From: Pedobacter sp.
GTDB lineage: Bacteria > Bacteroidota > Bacteroidia > Sphingobacteriales > Sphingobacteriaceae
NCBI RefSeq assembly: GCF_031119335.1
Contig: NZ_JAVHXT010000012.1
Coordinates: 87,406 to 151,405, forward strand
Direction: 5' to 3'
Length of the DNA: 64,000 nt
Part shown: positions 1 to 8,580 of the stretch, in pieces
How positions within the stretch are numbered: position 1 is the first letter of the stretch
Layout: every line of letters begins with the position of its first letter
Translations under genes and position numbers: made by a program
Notes under the pieces: model-generated
The model's database searches: none
What the model was told of the DNA's origin: nothing
The model's input: the letters and a program-made list of their open reading frames with translations, nothing else

Positions 1-1615
1 GATCTATTTTGGTAGACATTGGAATTTCAGGTAATCTGTGATCTCCGGTGATAACAAAAATGGTATTGCGATAAGAAGGCAACTTGGCAAATTCCTGCAG
101 AAGATATTTGATGGCCTCATCAGTGTATAAAATGGTAGCGTACTGGTCTTTATAATTTCTATGCTCTTCCTTTTGCTGGTTATCAAACCCAAGTTTGTTC
201 ATTTGGTTTTCCATCAAAGCATAGTATTTATCCATCTCTGGCACCTTATAAGGCGTATGCATAGAAATGGTTTGAATGTAGCTCACAAAAGGCTTACTGT
301 TTGGCAGCTTCGAGTAAAAACCTACGGCCTTTCTCATCAAATCTAAATCGGGATAACCCCAATAAGAATTATGTGACGCTGGAAAGTCATTAAAATTAGC
401 TTTTGATATCAGCTGATCTACATTTTGAGCTCTAATGAATAATCCTTCGTTATCAAAAGCTACATCTGTACTCATCAAAAAAGACGAATGATAACCGTTA
501 TGTTTTAACAAACTTAATGTGGTAAAAGCTGGGGGCATTTGCGAGCCAAGATCATTATAACCTTTTGCAAAAAATGGCAATGATCCTAAAATAGAAGGCA
601 AAGAAGCGAAAGTTCTTCCTTGCGCAGCCAGAAAATTCTCAAAATATAAACTTCTAGTTCGCAGCTGATCTAAAAATGGGGTGAAACTCCCTAAATAAGA
701 ATTAGGCCCACTAAAAGCTCTGCCCAAACCTTCAACTTGTATAAAAACGATATTAGGTCTAGTTACACTGTCTATGTTGAAGAAATTACCCAGCACATCA
801 ACTGTGTTCTCTTCACGCAAAAACGGATAATTGGTATTTACATACTTCATTTGCGGACGAACAGCATTATCGCCATCCATACCGTCTTCAAAATAATTTG
901 CAGCGTAAATGTCTACATCAGGCTCATTATCGAAAAAATAAGCATAGCTACTTTCAAAAAAGAACGCTTCCTTATTTACTGCTACATTATAATCATAATC
1001 TCTTTTAAAGCCCGATTGCGGTGGCAATGCAGACACATTAAAATATAGCAATGCCAACGAAACTACAAATATACCGACTGGTAATCTATAATCTATTGTC
1101 TTAATTCTTCCAGCTAATTTTAAAGCAATCCACAAAAAGGCAAAAGGAAGTATAAAAATAAGGATGGTAAAAACATCAATGCTTAAACCTGCAGAAACGG
1201 TCTGCTTAATATCTGCATACGAATAGCCGTAAAAATCGGAACCAAGCGGCACCAACGCCGTGAAAAAATATTTCAGCAACAACAAATAAATTAAGATATA
1301 GATGCTAAAAATAATACCAACTGCAACGTAAATATATTTTTTAACCTTAATGGAAAAGAAAAACAGCAAAAACGGAAGATAAAGTATGGGCAAAGATTTA
1401 AGTAAAAAAATGACATCGAAAATAAATGCTTTCAATACAAGAGAGAAAAATCCGCTAGGCATTTGGCCTTTAATAGCCATGTAACTGTACTCTAATATCT
1501 TGACAAAAAAAACTGTTGCAAACAACGCAACAGCATACTTCAAGAACAATATTGCACTGTTCTTAAACCGATCCATTACCGGATACTCTGGTGCCTCAAA
1601 AAAAGTATTTTCCAT
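1..1615 (-). CDS. LtaS-like sulfatase-fold phosphoglycerol transferase (C-terminus beyond the window)
   Basis: Membrane enzyme of the LTA synthase/alkaline-phosphatase superfamily, expected to transfer phosphoglycerol-type groups outside the inner membrane. The frame is open from an ATG at 1615 to the window edge (538 codons). The first ~190 residues hold about five hydrophobic segments. The extracellular domain follows, starting with NIVFIQVEGLG (metal site) and then AAQGRTFASLP, whose Thr, about residue 335, matches the catalytic Thr of LtaS. A GDH motif lies near residues 524-526. The start is one base after the stop of the upstream glycosyltransferase, so the two are translationally coupled. 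Gram-negatives lack lipoteichoic acid, so the acceptor is probably a glycan made by the neighbour; that is inference. Confidence 0.85.
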   Translation of the reverse strand, partial: MENTFFEAPEYPVMDRFKNSAILFLKYAVALFATVFFVKILEYSYMAIKGQMPSGFFSLVLKAFIFDVIFLLKSLPILYLPFLLFFFSIKVKKYIYVAVGIIFSIYILIYLLLLKYFFTALVPLGSDFYGYSYADIKQTVSAGLSIDVFTILIFILPFAFLWIALKLAGRIKTIDYRLPVGIFVVSLALLYFNVSALPPQSGFKRDYDYNVAVNKEAFFFESSYAYFFDNEPDVDIYAANYFEDGMDGDNAVRPQMKYVNTNYPFLREENTVDVLGNFFNIDSVTRPNIVFIQVEGLGRAFSGPNSYLGSFTPFLDQLRTRSLYFENFLAAQGRTFASLPSILGSLPFFAKGYNDLGSQMPPAFTTLSLLKHNGYHSSFLMSTDVAFDNEGLFIRAQNVDQLISKANFNDFPASHNSYWGYPDLDLMRKAVGFYSKLPNSKPFVSYIQTISMHTPYKVPEMDKYYALMENQMNKLGFDNQQKEEHRNYKDQYATILYTDEAIKYLLQEFAKLPSYRNTIFVITGDHRLPEIPMSTKID

Positions 1616-1616
1616 T

Positions 1617-3068
1617 CTATGTAATCGTTTGTTCAGTAGTTGCCGAAGCATTATTTCCTTTAAAGCCTTTTCGTGTCATTGCTCCCCAGTTATTTTTACC
1701 CGTAAACTTGTCTATATTACCTCTAATTGCCCAATAAACTGTTAGCGGATGGTAAAATAGTGGCTCTAAAAAAGCTGCCAGTAATAGTTTCACCAAATCT
1801 CCACCCTTTGTATATTGTTGGTAAGACATCTCCTCGAAAAGAACAGCGACAGTAGACAAGGCAATAGAAAAGAAATAGACCATTCCAATTAGGATAGCTG
1901 AAAACTCCCAATTGATATTGCCCATTAATGCCAGCATGATAAAAACACTTATACCCAAAAACTCTATAATTGGAGCCAACCATTCAAAAAAGAACCAATA
2001 TGGATAGCTCAGCATTCCCAATACGCCGTAACGAGGATTAAAAAACAAATCTTTGTGCATCCACAATGTTTCTATAGTACCTCGTGTCCAACGGTTGCGC
2101 TGTCTTCCTAAAATTTGTAGATCGGTAGGTGCTTCTGTCCAGCATAAAGGGTCGGGAATGTAAACTACCTTAAACCTTCTATCTTGCTCATACATATATC
2201 TTCGCATACGTACCACTAATTCCATATCTTCTCCAACGGTAGTATGATCGTAGCCTCCTACTTTAATTACGGTATTTTTATCGAACAAGCCCATTGCCCC
2301 AGAAATAATTAACAAGCCATTTAGCCTACTCCAAGCCATACGCCCCATTAAAAATGCCCTGATGTATTCTAATACCTGAAAGCGTGGCCACAAATTCTTA
2401 GGCATATTCACCTCTACCAACTTCCCGTCTTCTACCACACAAGAGTTTGCAATACGCACCACGCCACCAGTTGCAATAACTTGATATTTTTCTTCCAGAT
2501 AAGGTTTCGCCAATTTCAAAATAGCATCTTCCTGCACAATACAATCTACATCGATACATAAAATGAGATCTTTTGCCGATACGTTTATACCAGCATTTAA
2601 TGCGTCTGATTTGCCACCATTTACTTTATCAACCACTGTTAATTTTGAAAACGATGGTAGTTTAGATTTGTAAACCCCACGTATTTCGTTGCACTTAATT
2701 TGATAATCTACGGCAAAATCAACTTTTTCCAGTTGGTAGTAATCAAACATTCGCTGAAAGGTATTATCCTTACTGCCATCGTTAATAATAATTACCTCGT
2801 AGTTACCATAATGCAACGAAAGTAGCGATCTGATGTTTTCAATGATAGTGGCCTCTTCGTTGTAAGCTGGTGCCAAAATAGAAACCGATGGAGCCAGTGG
2901 AGACACCAATATTTCCCGATAGTTCACATAACTATTTTTCTTCATGTAGCCATTCATTTCGATGGCAGAAAGTAAGGTAAGTATCACATAAGAGCCCATT
3001 ACAAACAGTGCATAATAAAATATCGCATTGTTAAATAGGGTTTCAAATGTAGTTACAAACTCTCTCAT
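1617..3068 (-). CDS. Processive family 2 glycosyltransferase, membrane-bound
   Basis: Inner-membrane GT2 polymerase of the cellulose/poly-GlcNAc/hyaluronan synthase type. An N-terminal membrane segment lies at about residues 14-35. The GT-A domain shows NDGS (Asp97), DVD at 173-175, GEDMEL (catalytic-base Asp281) and QRNRW at 323-327, the QxxRW signature of processive enzymes. Several membrane helices follow to about residue 450. The ATG overlaps the stop of the HEAT-repeat gene by one base (TAATG), and the next gene follows one base after its stop. The sugar polymerised cannot be told from sequence. No PilZ domain is visible, so control may come through the linked receiver or HEAT protein. 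Confidence 0.9.
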   Translation of the reverse strand: MREFVTTFETLFNNAIFYYALFVMGSYVILTLLSAIEMNGYMKKNSYVNYREILVSPLAPSVSILAPAYNEEATIIENIRSLLSLHYGNYEVIIINDGSKDNTFQRMFDYYQLEKVDFAVDYQIKCNEIRGVYKSKLPSFSKLTVVDKVNGGKSDALNAGINVSAKDLILCIDVDCIVQEDAILKLAKPYLEEKYQVIATGGVVRIANSCVVEDGKLVEVNMPKNLWPRFQVLEYIRAFLMGRMAWSRLNGLLIISGAMGLFDKNTVIKVGGYDHTTVGEDMELVVRMRRYMYEQDRRFKVVYIPDPLCWTEAPTDLQILGRQRNRWTRGTIETLWMHKDLFFNPRYGVLGMLSYPYWFFFEWLAPIIEFLGISVFIMLALMGNINWEFSAILIGMVYFFSIALSTVAVLFEEMSYQQYTKGGDLVKLLLAAFLEPLFYHPLTVYWAIRGNIDKFTGKNNWGAMTRKGFKGNNASATTEQTIT

Positions 3069-4213
3069 TAAGATTTGATACGGTTATCGAGTACGTGATT
3101 AATTATTGCTTGGTTTTCTAAGGTAGTTTGCTTGTAAATTTCTCGCAGCTTGTCTTCGCCATTGTTCGGATCTCGCTTTATTGCATAAAAAGCCTCACGC
3201 TTGACTTTAATATCTGGAGAATAAATTCTTGAAGCCAAGAAATCGTTATAATTTCCCGATGATATTTTACCGATGGAATTTAATATCTCCAATTTAATAT
3301 CTTCTGGTTGATCGAAATAAACTTCGAACATATTCTTTTCGGCATCAGACAGTTCTAATTTCCCGATTATTTCTACCGATTTTTTAACAATGCGTGGGTT
3401 GTGATGCTTTAACAATCGTTCAACTTCATCAGCCGCGTCAAACTGCATAAAATGATCTACTAATTTTAAGCAAAGCATTACTACGGTATCATTAGGCGAC
3501 CTCAACCATTTTGAAAAAGGTGGAATGGTGAGTTGTTTGTTTTTGGTGATGATCTCGAACAATACTACCTGATGCCAATCTAAAATCCGTTCCTGCGCTC
3601 TATCTAAAAAGTGAAATGGGTCTTTTTCAGATAGTTTGATGTAAGCAGCCTGAGCTTCCATACGTAACAGCGCATTTTCATCATCAGTGTACTTGATAAT
3701 TTCGTCGGCCATTTCCGTAATTCGCATTTCGTTGGCTTCCCTAATTCCCTCTATTTTAATCTCCCAATTTTTATTATTGATTTTTCTTTTCGACTTTTTA
3801 TCCAAGCCCAATTTCCTATACAGTATAGATAGTACTTCTTGTATTTGACCAGTAAAGTTTCTATGATAAGTTAGCATTTCGCTAATAAGCACCTTATTTA
3901 CTACCGAATTTCGGAGTGGTAACTTTTTCATCTTCGGGTAAAAATGAGCTACGATATCGTCCGTTTCTTCACTTTCGTCAAAAATAATAAGGTTGGCGAG
4001 CATATTATCAATATGTTCTTTCCAGTTTTTTAGCTCCCTGTTTTGGCTAGCTTGATGTAAGCGGCGAAACGCAATATAAATGTAAAGCTCTAATACTGCG
4101 ATAGCACAAAACAAAATAATTAGTAACGAAACTCGTATGTTGGACGGAAAATACACCAAACGATCGGTGTAAGTTTCTTTGATATAGTTGATGATGGTTT
4201 CGAAAAAGTTCAT
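3068..4213 (-). CDS. Membrane-anchored HEAT-repeat protein
   Basis: A 381-residue protein with one N-terminal membrane segment at about residues 28-49, then a mostly alpha-helical cytoplasmic part. From about residue 180 there are recurrent ~30-residue helical pairs typical of HEAT repeats (around LRMEAQAAYIKL, VVMLCLKLVDHF, RIVKKSVEIIGKL, VKREAFYAIKR). HEAT arrays are protein-binding scaffolds. The gene sits between a receiver and a glycosyltransferase and overlaps the latter by one base, suggesting it connects the signal to the synthase at the membrane. That role is inference; no catalytic motif is seen. Confidence 0.75.
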   Translation of the reverse strand: MNFFETIINYIKETYTDRLVYFPSNIRVSLLIILFCAIAVLELYIYIAFRRLHQASQNRELKNWKEHIDNMLANLIIFDESEETDDIVAHFYPKMKKLPLRNSVVNKVLISEMLTYHRNFTGQIQEVLSILYRKLGLDKKSKRKINNKNWEIKIEGIREANEMRITEMADEIIKYTDDENALLRMEAQAAYIKLSEKDPFHFLDRAQERILDWHQVVLFEIITKNKQLTIPPFSKWLRSPNDTVVMLCLKLVDHFMQFDAADEVERLLKHHNPRIVKKSVEIIGKLELSDAEKNMFEVYFDQPEDIKLEILNSIGKISSGNYNDFLASRIYSPDIKVKREAFYAIKRDPNNGEDKLREIYKQTTLENQAIINHVLDNRIKS

Positions 4214-4231
4214 TTGCCAGACAAGCGCTCA

Positions 4232-4606
4232 CTAAAAAACGTTCTGTTTAATGTATCTTTTTATCCTTACAGATAGCTCGTTTAAATTAAAAGGCTTGTA
4301 AATGAAATCGTCGGCACCTAAATGAAAACCTTCTAACACTACATTTTCTAAACCAACTGCAGAGATTAAAAGTACTGGCGTACTCTTTTTAATTGGGTCA
4401 TTTTTAATATAACTAAGTATTTCCATTCCGCCAACAAAGGGCATCATGATATCGGTAAGGATCAAATCGTAAGTGTTACTTTTTACCTTTTCCATGGCCT
4501 GTCTTCCATCAGATGCCACATCTACTTGATATCCATCTTTTTTGAGCTTAAACTCTAGGGCTTTAAGCATCAATACTTCATCTTCGGCTATTAGTATTTT
4601 CGACAT
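4232..4606 (-). CDS. Single-domain response regulator (CheY-like)
   Basis: 124 residues forming only a receiver domain, with no DNA-binding output. Acidic pocket E8/D9, phospho-acceptor D52 in LTDIMMP, switch Ser82 and K104 in the KPF motif are all present. It is the first gene of a four-gene operon (receiver, HEAT protein, glycosyltransferase, LtaS-like enzyme) with a perfect TAnnTTTG box about 100 bases upstream. A stand-alone receiver in front of a polymer synthase suggests control by protein contact. The cognate kinase is not in the window. Confidence 0.9.
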   Translation of the reverse strand: MSKILIAEDEVLMLKALEFKLKKDGYQVDVASDGRQAMEKVKSNTYDLILTDIMMPFVGGMEILSYIKNDPIKKSTPVLLISAVGLENVVLEGFHLGADDFIYKPFNLNELSVRIKRYIKQNVF

Positions 4607-4705
4607 TTTTCTCCTTCTTGAATGATATTCACCGCAATTTTCTTACCACTTACAAGAATACAACTAATTAGCGTTAATTAACATTAAAACAACATTGTAT
4701 TCATA

Positions 4706-4713
4706 CAAATATA
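4706..4713 (-). promoter_or_regulatory. Bacteroidota -7 box before the receiver/glycosyltransferase operon
   Basis: On the minus strand this reads TATATTTG, an exact match to the Bacteroidota -7 element TAnnTTTG, about 95 bases before the receiver ATG. A clear -33 TTTG is not visible at the ideal spacing. Confidence 0.45.
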
Positions 4714-4767
4714 ATAGCATTCACTCCTATTCAGAGTATTTATTTCCCCACAGTGTAGAAATATTTT

Positions 4768-5790
4768 TCAAGGATTTAGTTTAAGCTGATAAACCTGACC
4801 TTTTCCTCCAACTAAGAATATTACCTTGTCTGCAGATTTAACCGCATTAAAACTTAAAGTGGATATATTTTGCCAAGTTCTGCCACCATCATTAGAGATA
4901 TCAGTACCGGAAGTGCCAGTGGCCACACAAAAATCTTTAGTTACGTAAGTTACACCAGAACGATATCCCGATACGGGTTGTTTAGATTTTTTCCATGTTT
5001 TACCGCCGTTTTTGGTGTAAAGCACATTATTGCTGTTGTCTTTATCTTTTAAATAATTTCCGCCAACTACTATTCCATTTTTGGCATCGAAAAAATCTAA
5101 AGAGAAAACACCTGTACTACTTTCGCCTTGTAAAATGGGGCATTTGTAAACCTTCCAAGTATTGCCATAATTGGCAGAATAGTAGATGTTGGAAACTTTG
5201 CCACCCGTTGCTACCCAAACTTGTCCGTTACCAAATGTTTTTATAGTTGTACCACTAGCGGCAAAGCCAGCTTCGCCTACTTGCATTGGCTTGGTAAGCA
5301 AGTCGGAAATATTTTTCCAGGTTATACCACCGTCATTGGTGCGCAACAACTGCATTTTATGGCTTATTGGATCGCCGAAGATGATGCCATTTTGTGCATC
5401 CCAAAAATCCATACCGTCTAAGAAAATAGCAGTGTCGGTATTCTTGTAGTTTTCTCGCCAAGTTTTACCGCCATCTACCGTAGACAAAATATAAGCTGGA
5501 GAACCCGCATTTACAATAATGGCTTTCTTTTGGTCAAAGGCCTGGATATCCCTAAAATCGAGTGTTTCGTAACCTTTGGGTTGTGTCCATTGCCAAGTTT
5601 TACCGCCATCTACAGATTTGCCTACGTATCCTTTACTTCCGCTTACCCAAATCACATCTTTGTTTACCACAGAAAGCCCACGCATACTTGTTTTTGCATC
5701 GGTTACCAGCGGTACCAATTCGTATTTTTGCGCTAATGCATTTAAAGCCATAGCCAAAAAAAGAATTAAACAAAATGAGCGTTTTGGCAT
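4768..5790 (-). CDS. Exported BNR/Ycf48-like beta-propeller protein
   Basis: 340 residues with a Sec signal peptide (hydrophobic core LILFLAMALNALAQ). At least five Asp-box type repeats of the form S.DGG.TW occur (SVDGGKTW, STVDGGKTW, TNDGGITW, KNGGKTW, SNDGGRTW), the mark of BNR/sialidase-like or Ycf48-like propellers. No sialidase catalytic Arg triad or Tyr/Glu pair was recognised, so the protein is probably a binding or structural propeller rather than an enzyme. The ATG lies just after the DUF2147 gene on the same strand but facing downstream. A long upstream AT-rich gap contains no gene. Confidence 0.8.
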   Translation of the reverse strand: MPKRSFCLILFLAMALNALAQKYELVPLVTDAKTSMRGLSVVNKDVIWVSGSKGYVGKSVDGGKTWQWTQPKGYETLDFRDIQAFDQKKAIIVNAGSPAYILSTVDGGKTWRENYKNTDTAIFLDGMDFWDAQNGIIFGDPISHKMQLLRTNDGGITWKNISDLLTKPMQVGEAGFAASGTTIKTFGNGQVWVATGGKVSNIYYSANYGNTWKVYKCPILQGESSTGVFSLDFFDAKNGIVVGGNYLKDKDNSNNVLYTKNGGKTWKKSKQPVSGYRSGVTYVTKDFCVATGTSGTDISNDGGRTWQNISTLSFNAVKSADKVIFLVGGKGQVYQLKLNP

Positions 5791-5799
5791 TGTTTGCAG

Positions 5800-6234
5800 T
5801 TATTTAACTCGTTTGAAAACTTCGGTTCTACCGATGAGTGAAACACCTATAAAACCACGTATACTCAGCTGATTGGCATCTTTTAAAGAAATTTTGCAGC
5901 TATAGGTTTTACCAGATTTTGGGTCGTAAATAGTACCATCAATCCATTTACCGTCATCGAATACAAAATTCTTTAAAATCTCTAAGCCCAAAAGAGGTTT
6001 GCTGCGCAAGCTTTCCGTTGGATTTTTCTCGTCGGTTTTGGGCTTACCTTTTTCATCATTAGGTTCTTTAATCCAAGCTAACTTGCCGAAAAACTTATCG
6101 CCACGTTTGTAAATTTCTATCTGGCCTTCGCCCGATGGGTTTAACCATTTACCTAAAATATCGTCTTTCTTTTGTGCGAATACTTGTACCGAAAGCACAA
6201 ATAATACTATAAATAATGAAGCTTTCCTTAACAT
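5800..6234 (-). CDS. Exported DUF2147 protein
   Basis: 144 residues with a signal peptide ending in FA-Q. The body matches the DUF2147 pattern: GKWLNPSGEGQIEIY near the mature N-terminus, GKLAWIKEPND, then KPLLGLEIL and DGTIYDPKSGKTYSCKI, and a final GFIGVSLIGRTEVFKR. DUF2147 proteins are small secreted beta-rich proteins of unknown function. The gene ends 9 bases before the start of the BNR protein and is likely co-transcribed with it. The start is fixed by the signal peptide. Confidence 0.85.
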   Translation of the reverse strand: MLRKASLFIVLFVLSVQVFAQKKDDILGKWLNPSGEGQIEIYKRGDKFFGKLAWIKEPNDEKGKPKTDEKNPTESLRSKPLLGLEILKNFVFDDGKWIDGTIYDPKSGKTYSCKISLKDANQLSIRGFIGVSLIGRTEVFKRVK

Positions 6235-6306
6235 AACTGAGGTTTTAATCTTTATAAAGTTAAGGAAATTGAGAGAGAAAAGTTTTATGGAATTGAAAAA
6301 TAAATG

Positions 6307-6615
6307 CTAAAAGAAGCTCAAAATCGAATTAATCGCTACTTTTTCTGATGAATTGGAATTTGTTGTGAATGGTTCGGATTGCATCGATTCATCTTCTAAA
6401 GGAATGGCAACCGAGCCTAACTCTTCAAAGATTTTATGAACGTTTTCTCTTATCCCAGAGATTGGAAGAGCTGTGCAAATTCTAAAAATCTTATCGCAGT
6501 CATCCAAATCAAAACTAGCATCTAGTTCTTTGTACTCAAATTCTATTTTATCGAGAACTTGTTGAGCTATCAAATGGTCGTTAACGTTGGTTTTAAATAC
6601 CTCCACCATATTCAA
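6307..6615 (-). CDS. Small protein of unknown function
   Basis: 102 residues, no signal peptide or membrane segment. The first ~75 residues (MVEVFKTNVNDHLIAQQVLD, then a LDDCDKIFRI stretch) resemble small Bacteroidota hypothetical proteins with a ferredoxin-like HMA-type fold, where two halves read beta-alpha-beta. The Ser/Asn-rich C-terminal ~25 residues look disordered. No function can be assigned. The ATG is either the first Met or Met3, two codons later. Confidence 0.55.
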   Translation of the reverse strand: MNMVEVFKTNVNDHLIAQQVLDKIEFEYKELDASFDLDDCDKIFRICTALPISGIRENVHKIFEELGSVAIPLEDESMQSEPFTTNSNSSEKVAINSILSFF

Positions 6616-6676
6616 AAAGTTATGCCGTAGCGTTTATTAAAAATGGTTGAAAACCATTAATGAACATTTTGTGATT

Positions 6677-6703
6677 GTAGCCACGGTTTAAACCGTGGGC
6701 TAC
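6677..6703. repeat. Palindrome centred on GGTTTAAACC
   Basis: Inverted repeat with arms GTAGCCACGG and CCGTGGGCTAC joined by TTTAAA. It sits between the VOC gene and the small unknown gene. It shares its GGTTTAAACC centre with the palindrome at 11727-11762, suggesting one family. It could act as a terminator for upstream minus-strand transcription. Confidence 0.6.
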
Positions 6704-6752
6704 AGATGATGCCAATCATTTAACCATTTCAACGTTTTTTTTTTGCGTTGCA

Positions 6753-7163
6753 TTAAGAATTTTGCGGAACAGCACTCATATCCATGTAGCTAATTTCCCA
6801 CATGTGGCCATCTAAATCTTCGAAACCATGACCGTACATAAAACCGTGGTCTTGTGCCGGCATTAGCGCTTTACCTCCTGCTTCTATGGCCAAACGAACA
6901 TATTGGTCTACTTCTTCCCTACTTTCCGCAGAAATACAAATCAAAACTTCCGTACTTTCTTTAGCATTTGAAATAGGCTTTGGTGTAAACTTTTGAAAAA
7001 ACTCTTCCCTTAACAACATGACCATAATGTTCTCAGAAACAATCATACAAGTTGCATTTTCATCGGTAAATTGTTGGTTAAAAGTGAAGCCTAGGTGCGT
7101 ATAAAATTTTATCGCAACGTTTAAATCCTTAACAGGAATATTTACAAAAATTTGCTTAGCCAT
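6753..7163 (-). CDS. VOC-family (glyoxalase/bleomycin-resistance-like) protein
   Basis: 136 residues forming two beta-alpha-beta-beta-beta modules. The N-terminal module is IFVNIPVKDLNVAIKFYTHL. The C-terminal module has ALMPAQDHGFMYGHGFEDLD and ends with the typical GHMWEISYMD, whose Glu is a usual metal ligand. VOC proteins bind or modify small electrophiles, and the substrate cannot be inferred. Its ATG overlaps the end of the DoxX-like gene by 8 bases, so it is the last gene of the cluster. Confidence 0.85.
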   Translation of the reverse strand: MAKQIFVNIPVKDLNVAIKFYTHLGFTFNQQFTDENATCMIVSENIMVMLLREEFFQKFTPKPISNAKESTEVLICISAESREEVDQYVRLAIEAGGKALMPAQDHGFMYGHGFEDLDGHMWEISYMDMSAVPQNS

Positions 7164-7557
7164 TGGTTTTATATTTTAAAAGTTGATGATAAGTAAGATA
7201 AGAAATGAGCAATAAGCTAAAAGTTACAAGTGGAGCAAAAGACATGGCAACTACACCGTCTACCGCCAAATGCCCAATCATTGCTGAAATATACTTGATA
7301 CCGCAGCCTACGTAAGCCCATTCTTTAATGCGTTTGCCAATAAAAGGCACTATCAAAATTAAACCTCCAATGAAATGACCAATGCCTATTTCCATAGCCA
7401 GCCACGTTGGAATGCCCAAGTGTTCTGTACCTTGTTTAGCTTCGGGGCTATCCATAAAGAAAACCCCTGGTAATATAAAAAGCGCCAATAAACCTGTAGA
7501 AACCCAGTAAGCTACTTTGATAGATTTTTTAGGTTGATTATTGAGCGTTCTTTCCAT
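7156..7557 (-). CDS. DoxX-like integral membrane protein
   Basis: 133 residues with four hydrophobic helices. The pattern ILPGVFFMDSPEA, HLGIPTWLAMEIGIGHFIGG, then IKEWAYVGCGIKYISA matches the DoxX-like (DUF6463/DoxX_2) four-helix membrane family common in Bacteroidota. The function of such members is unclear; some DoxX proteins act in oxidative or thiol stress. The gene overlaps its neighbours by 20 bases (upstream VOC/PhnB) and 8 bases (downstream VOC), consistent with translational coupling. Confidence 0.75.
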   Translation of the reverse strand: MERTLNNQPKKSIKVAYWVSTGLLALFILPGVFFMDSPEAKQGTEHLGIPTWLAMEIGIGHFIGGLILIVPFIGKRIKEWAYVGCGIKYISAMIGHLAVDGVVAMSFAPLVTFSLLLISYLTYHQLLKYKTNG

Positions 7558-7999
7558 CTTGTGCTTCGTTAAAACTTACCATCCACTGAATTTTAAATTT
7601 ATCTTCCAGCATTCCGTAATAATCGCCCCAAAATTGGTCTTGCATAGGCATTTGCACAGTTCCACCTTCGCTTAAAGCATTAAAAATTCTATCTGCATCT
7701 GCTCTGCTATCTACACTTAAACATAGCGAAACGTTGGTTCCTGCCACTACTGGCGGCATGTTCGATGGCACATCGCTAGCCATCAGCATTGTTTGTCCAA
7801 CAGGAAGTGAAATATGAGCAAGTCCATTCGCATCATTTTCTGGAATGCCTTCGCCAACACAGCCTTCGCCATCCGCAGCGTCTTGTGGCATTTCGTTAAA
7901 GCGCATCACGAAAGGAAAATCGCCGCCAAAAATAGATTTGTAAAAATTGAAAACCTCTTCGGTATTACCGTTAAAGTTTAAATAAGGATTAATTACCAT
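7538..7999 (-). CDS. PhnB-like VOC-family protein
   Basis: 153 residues. It starts with MVINPYLNFNGNTEEVFNFY, the classic opening of the PhnB/3-demethylubiquinone-methyltransferase-like VOC group. It continues with HISLPVGQTMLMASDV and ends with WGDYYGMLEDKFKIQWMVSF. No methyltransferase domain is present despite the historical name of the family. It lies within the run of small stress or detoxification genes and overlaps the DoxX gene by 20 bases. Confidence 0.85.
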   Translation of the reverse strand: MVINPYLNFNGNTEEVFNFYKSIFGGDFPFVMRFNEMPQDAADGEGCVGEGIPENDANGLAHISLPVGQTMLMASDVPSNMPPVVAGTNVSLCLSVDSRADADRIFNALSEGGTVQMPMQDQFWGDYYGMLEDKFKIQWMVSFNEAQDGKNAQ

Positions 8000-8093
8000 A
8001 GTTTTTATATTTTGATTTGATAAATGTTTAAGGCAAATTTAGTTGTCAGTTTTAGTTTTTTAGATTGCTGAACAGGTCAATATTAAGGTGTTT

Positions 8094-8543
8094 TTAGGAC
8101 AAATTTTTGAATGGGTTTCCAGTTCCAGTTTCTACGTAAAGTTTAAGACTATGGGTAAATTGCTGCCAACCGTTGCTGCAAATATCATAACACTCAACAG
8201 CTTCGTTTAAGCCGATGTGTTCCAACTGCAATAAAGTTGTTTCTCCTTCTTCTTTTAGTTCCCAAGCTATGGTTGTGCCAACCCATTCTGTCTTATTTTT
8301 TAGCTCGGGAATATCAATTAAGGATGCTTTGACGTACCAAACCACTTTTGCATTCGGCACTAACTCTGCGATTTGCATGGTTTTGTAAACGCTGTCGCCG
8401 AAGCGCACTGTAAATTCAGCACCTTCTTTATTCGCAGCACCTTCAAACATTTCGGTCCACCAATTGTGAATTTTTTGGGTTAGTGCGGTGAATACTTTGC
8501 TCGCATCAGCTTTAAGTGTTATTGTTGATTTGTAGTTTTCCAT
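8094..8543 (-). CDS. SRPBCC (AHSA1-like) domain protein
   Basis: 149 residues covering a single START/Bet v1-like fold. It opens with STITLKADASKVFTALTQ and carries NAKVVWYVKAS and WVGTTIAWELKEEGETTLLQ, typical AHSA1 strands, with a C-terminal helix (GWQQFTHSLKLYVETG). Members bind hydrophobic ligands or act as Hsp90-activator-like domains; bacterial single-domain versions are mostly uncharacterised. It is collinear with hydrolase, VOC and DinB genes. Confidence 0.85.
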   Translation of the reverse strand: MENYKSTITLKADASKVFTALTQKIHNWWTEMFEGAANKEGAEFTVRFGDSVYKTMQIAELVPNAKVVWYVKASLIDIPELKNKTEWVGTTIAWELKEEGETTLLQLEHIGLNEAVECYDICSNGWQQFTHSLKLYVETGTGNPFKNLS

Positions 8544-8580
8544 CTAAATAATTTTAACAATCATTGATTTTAGTGCTCCG

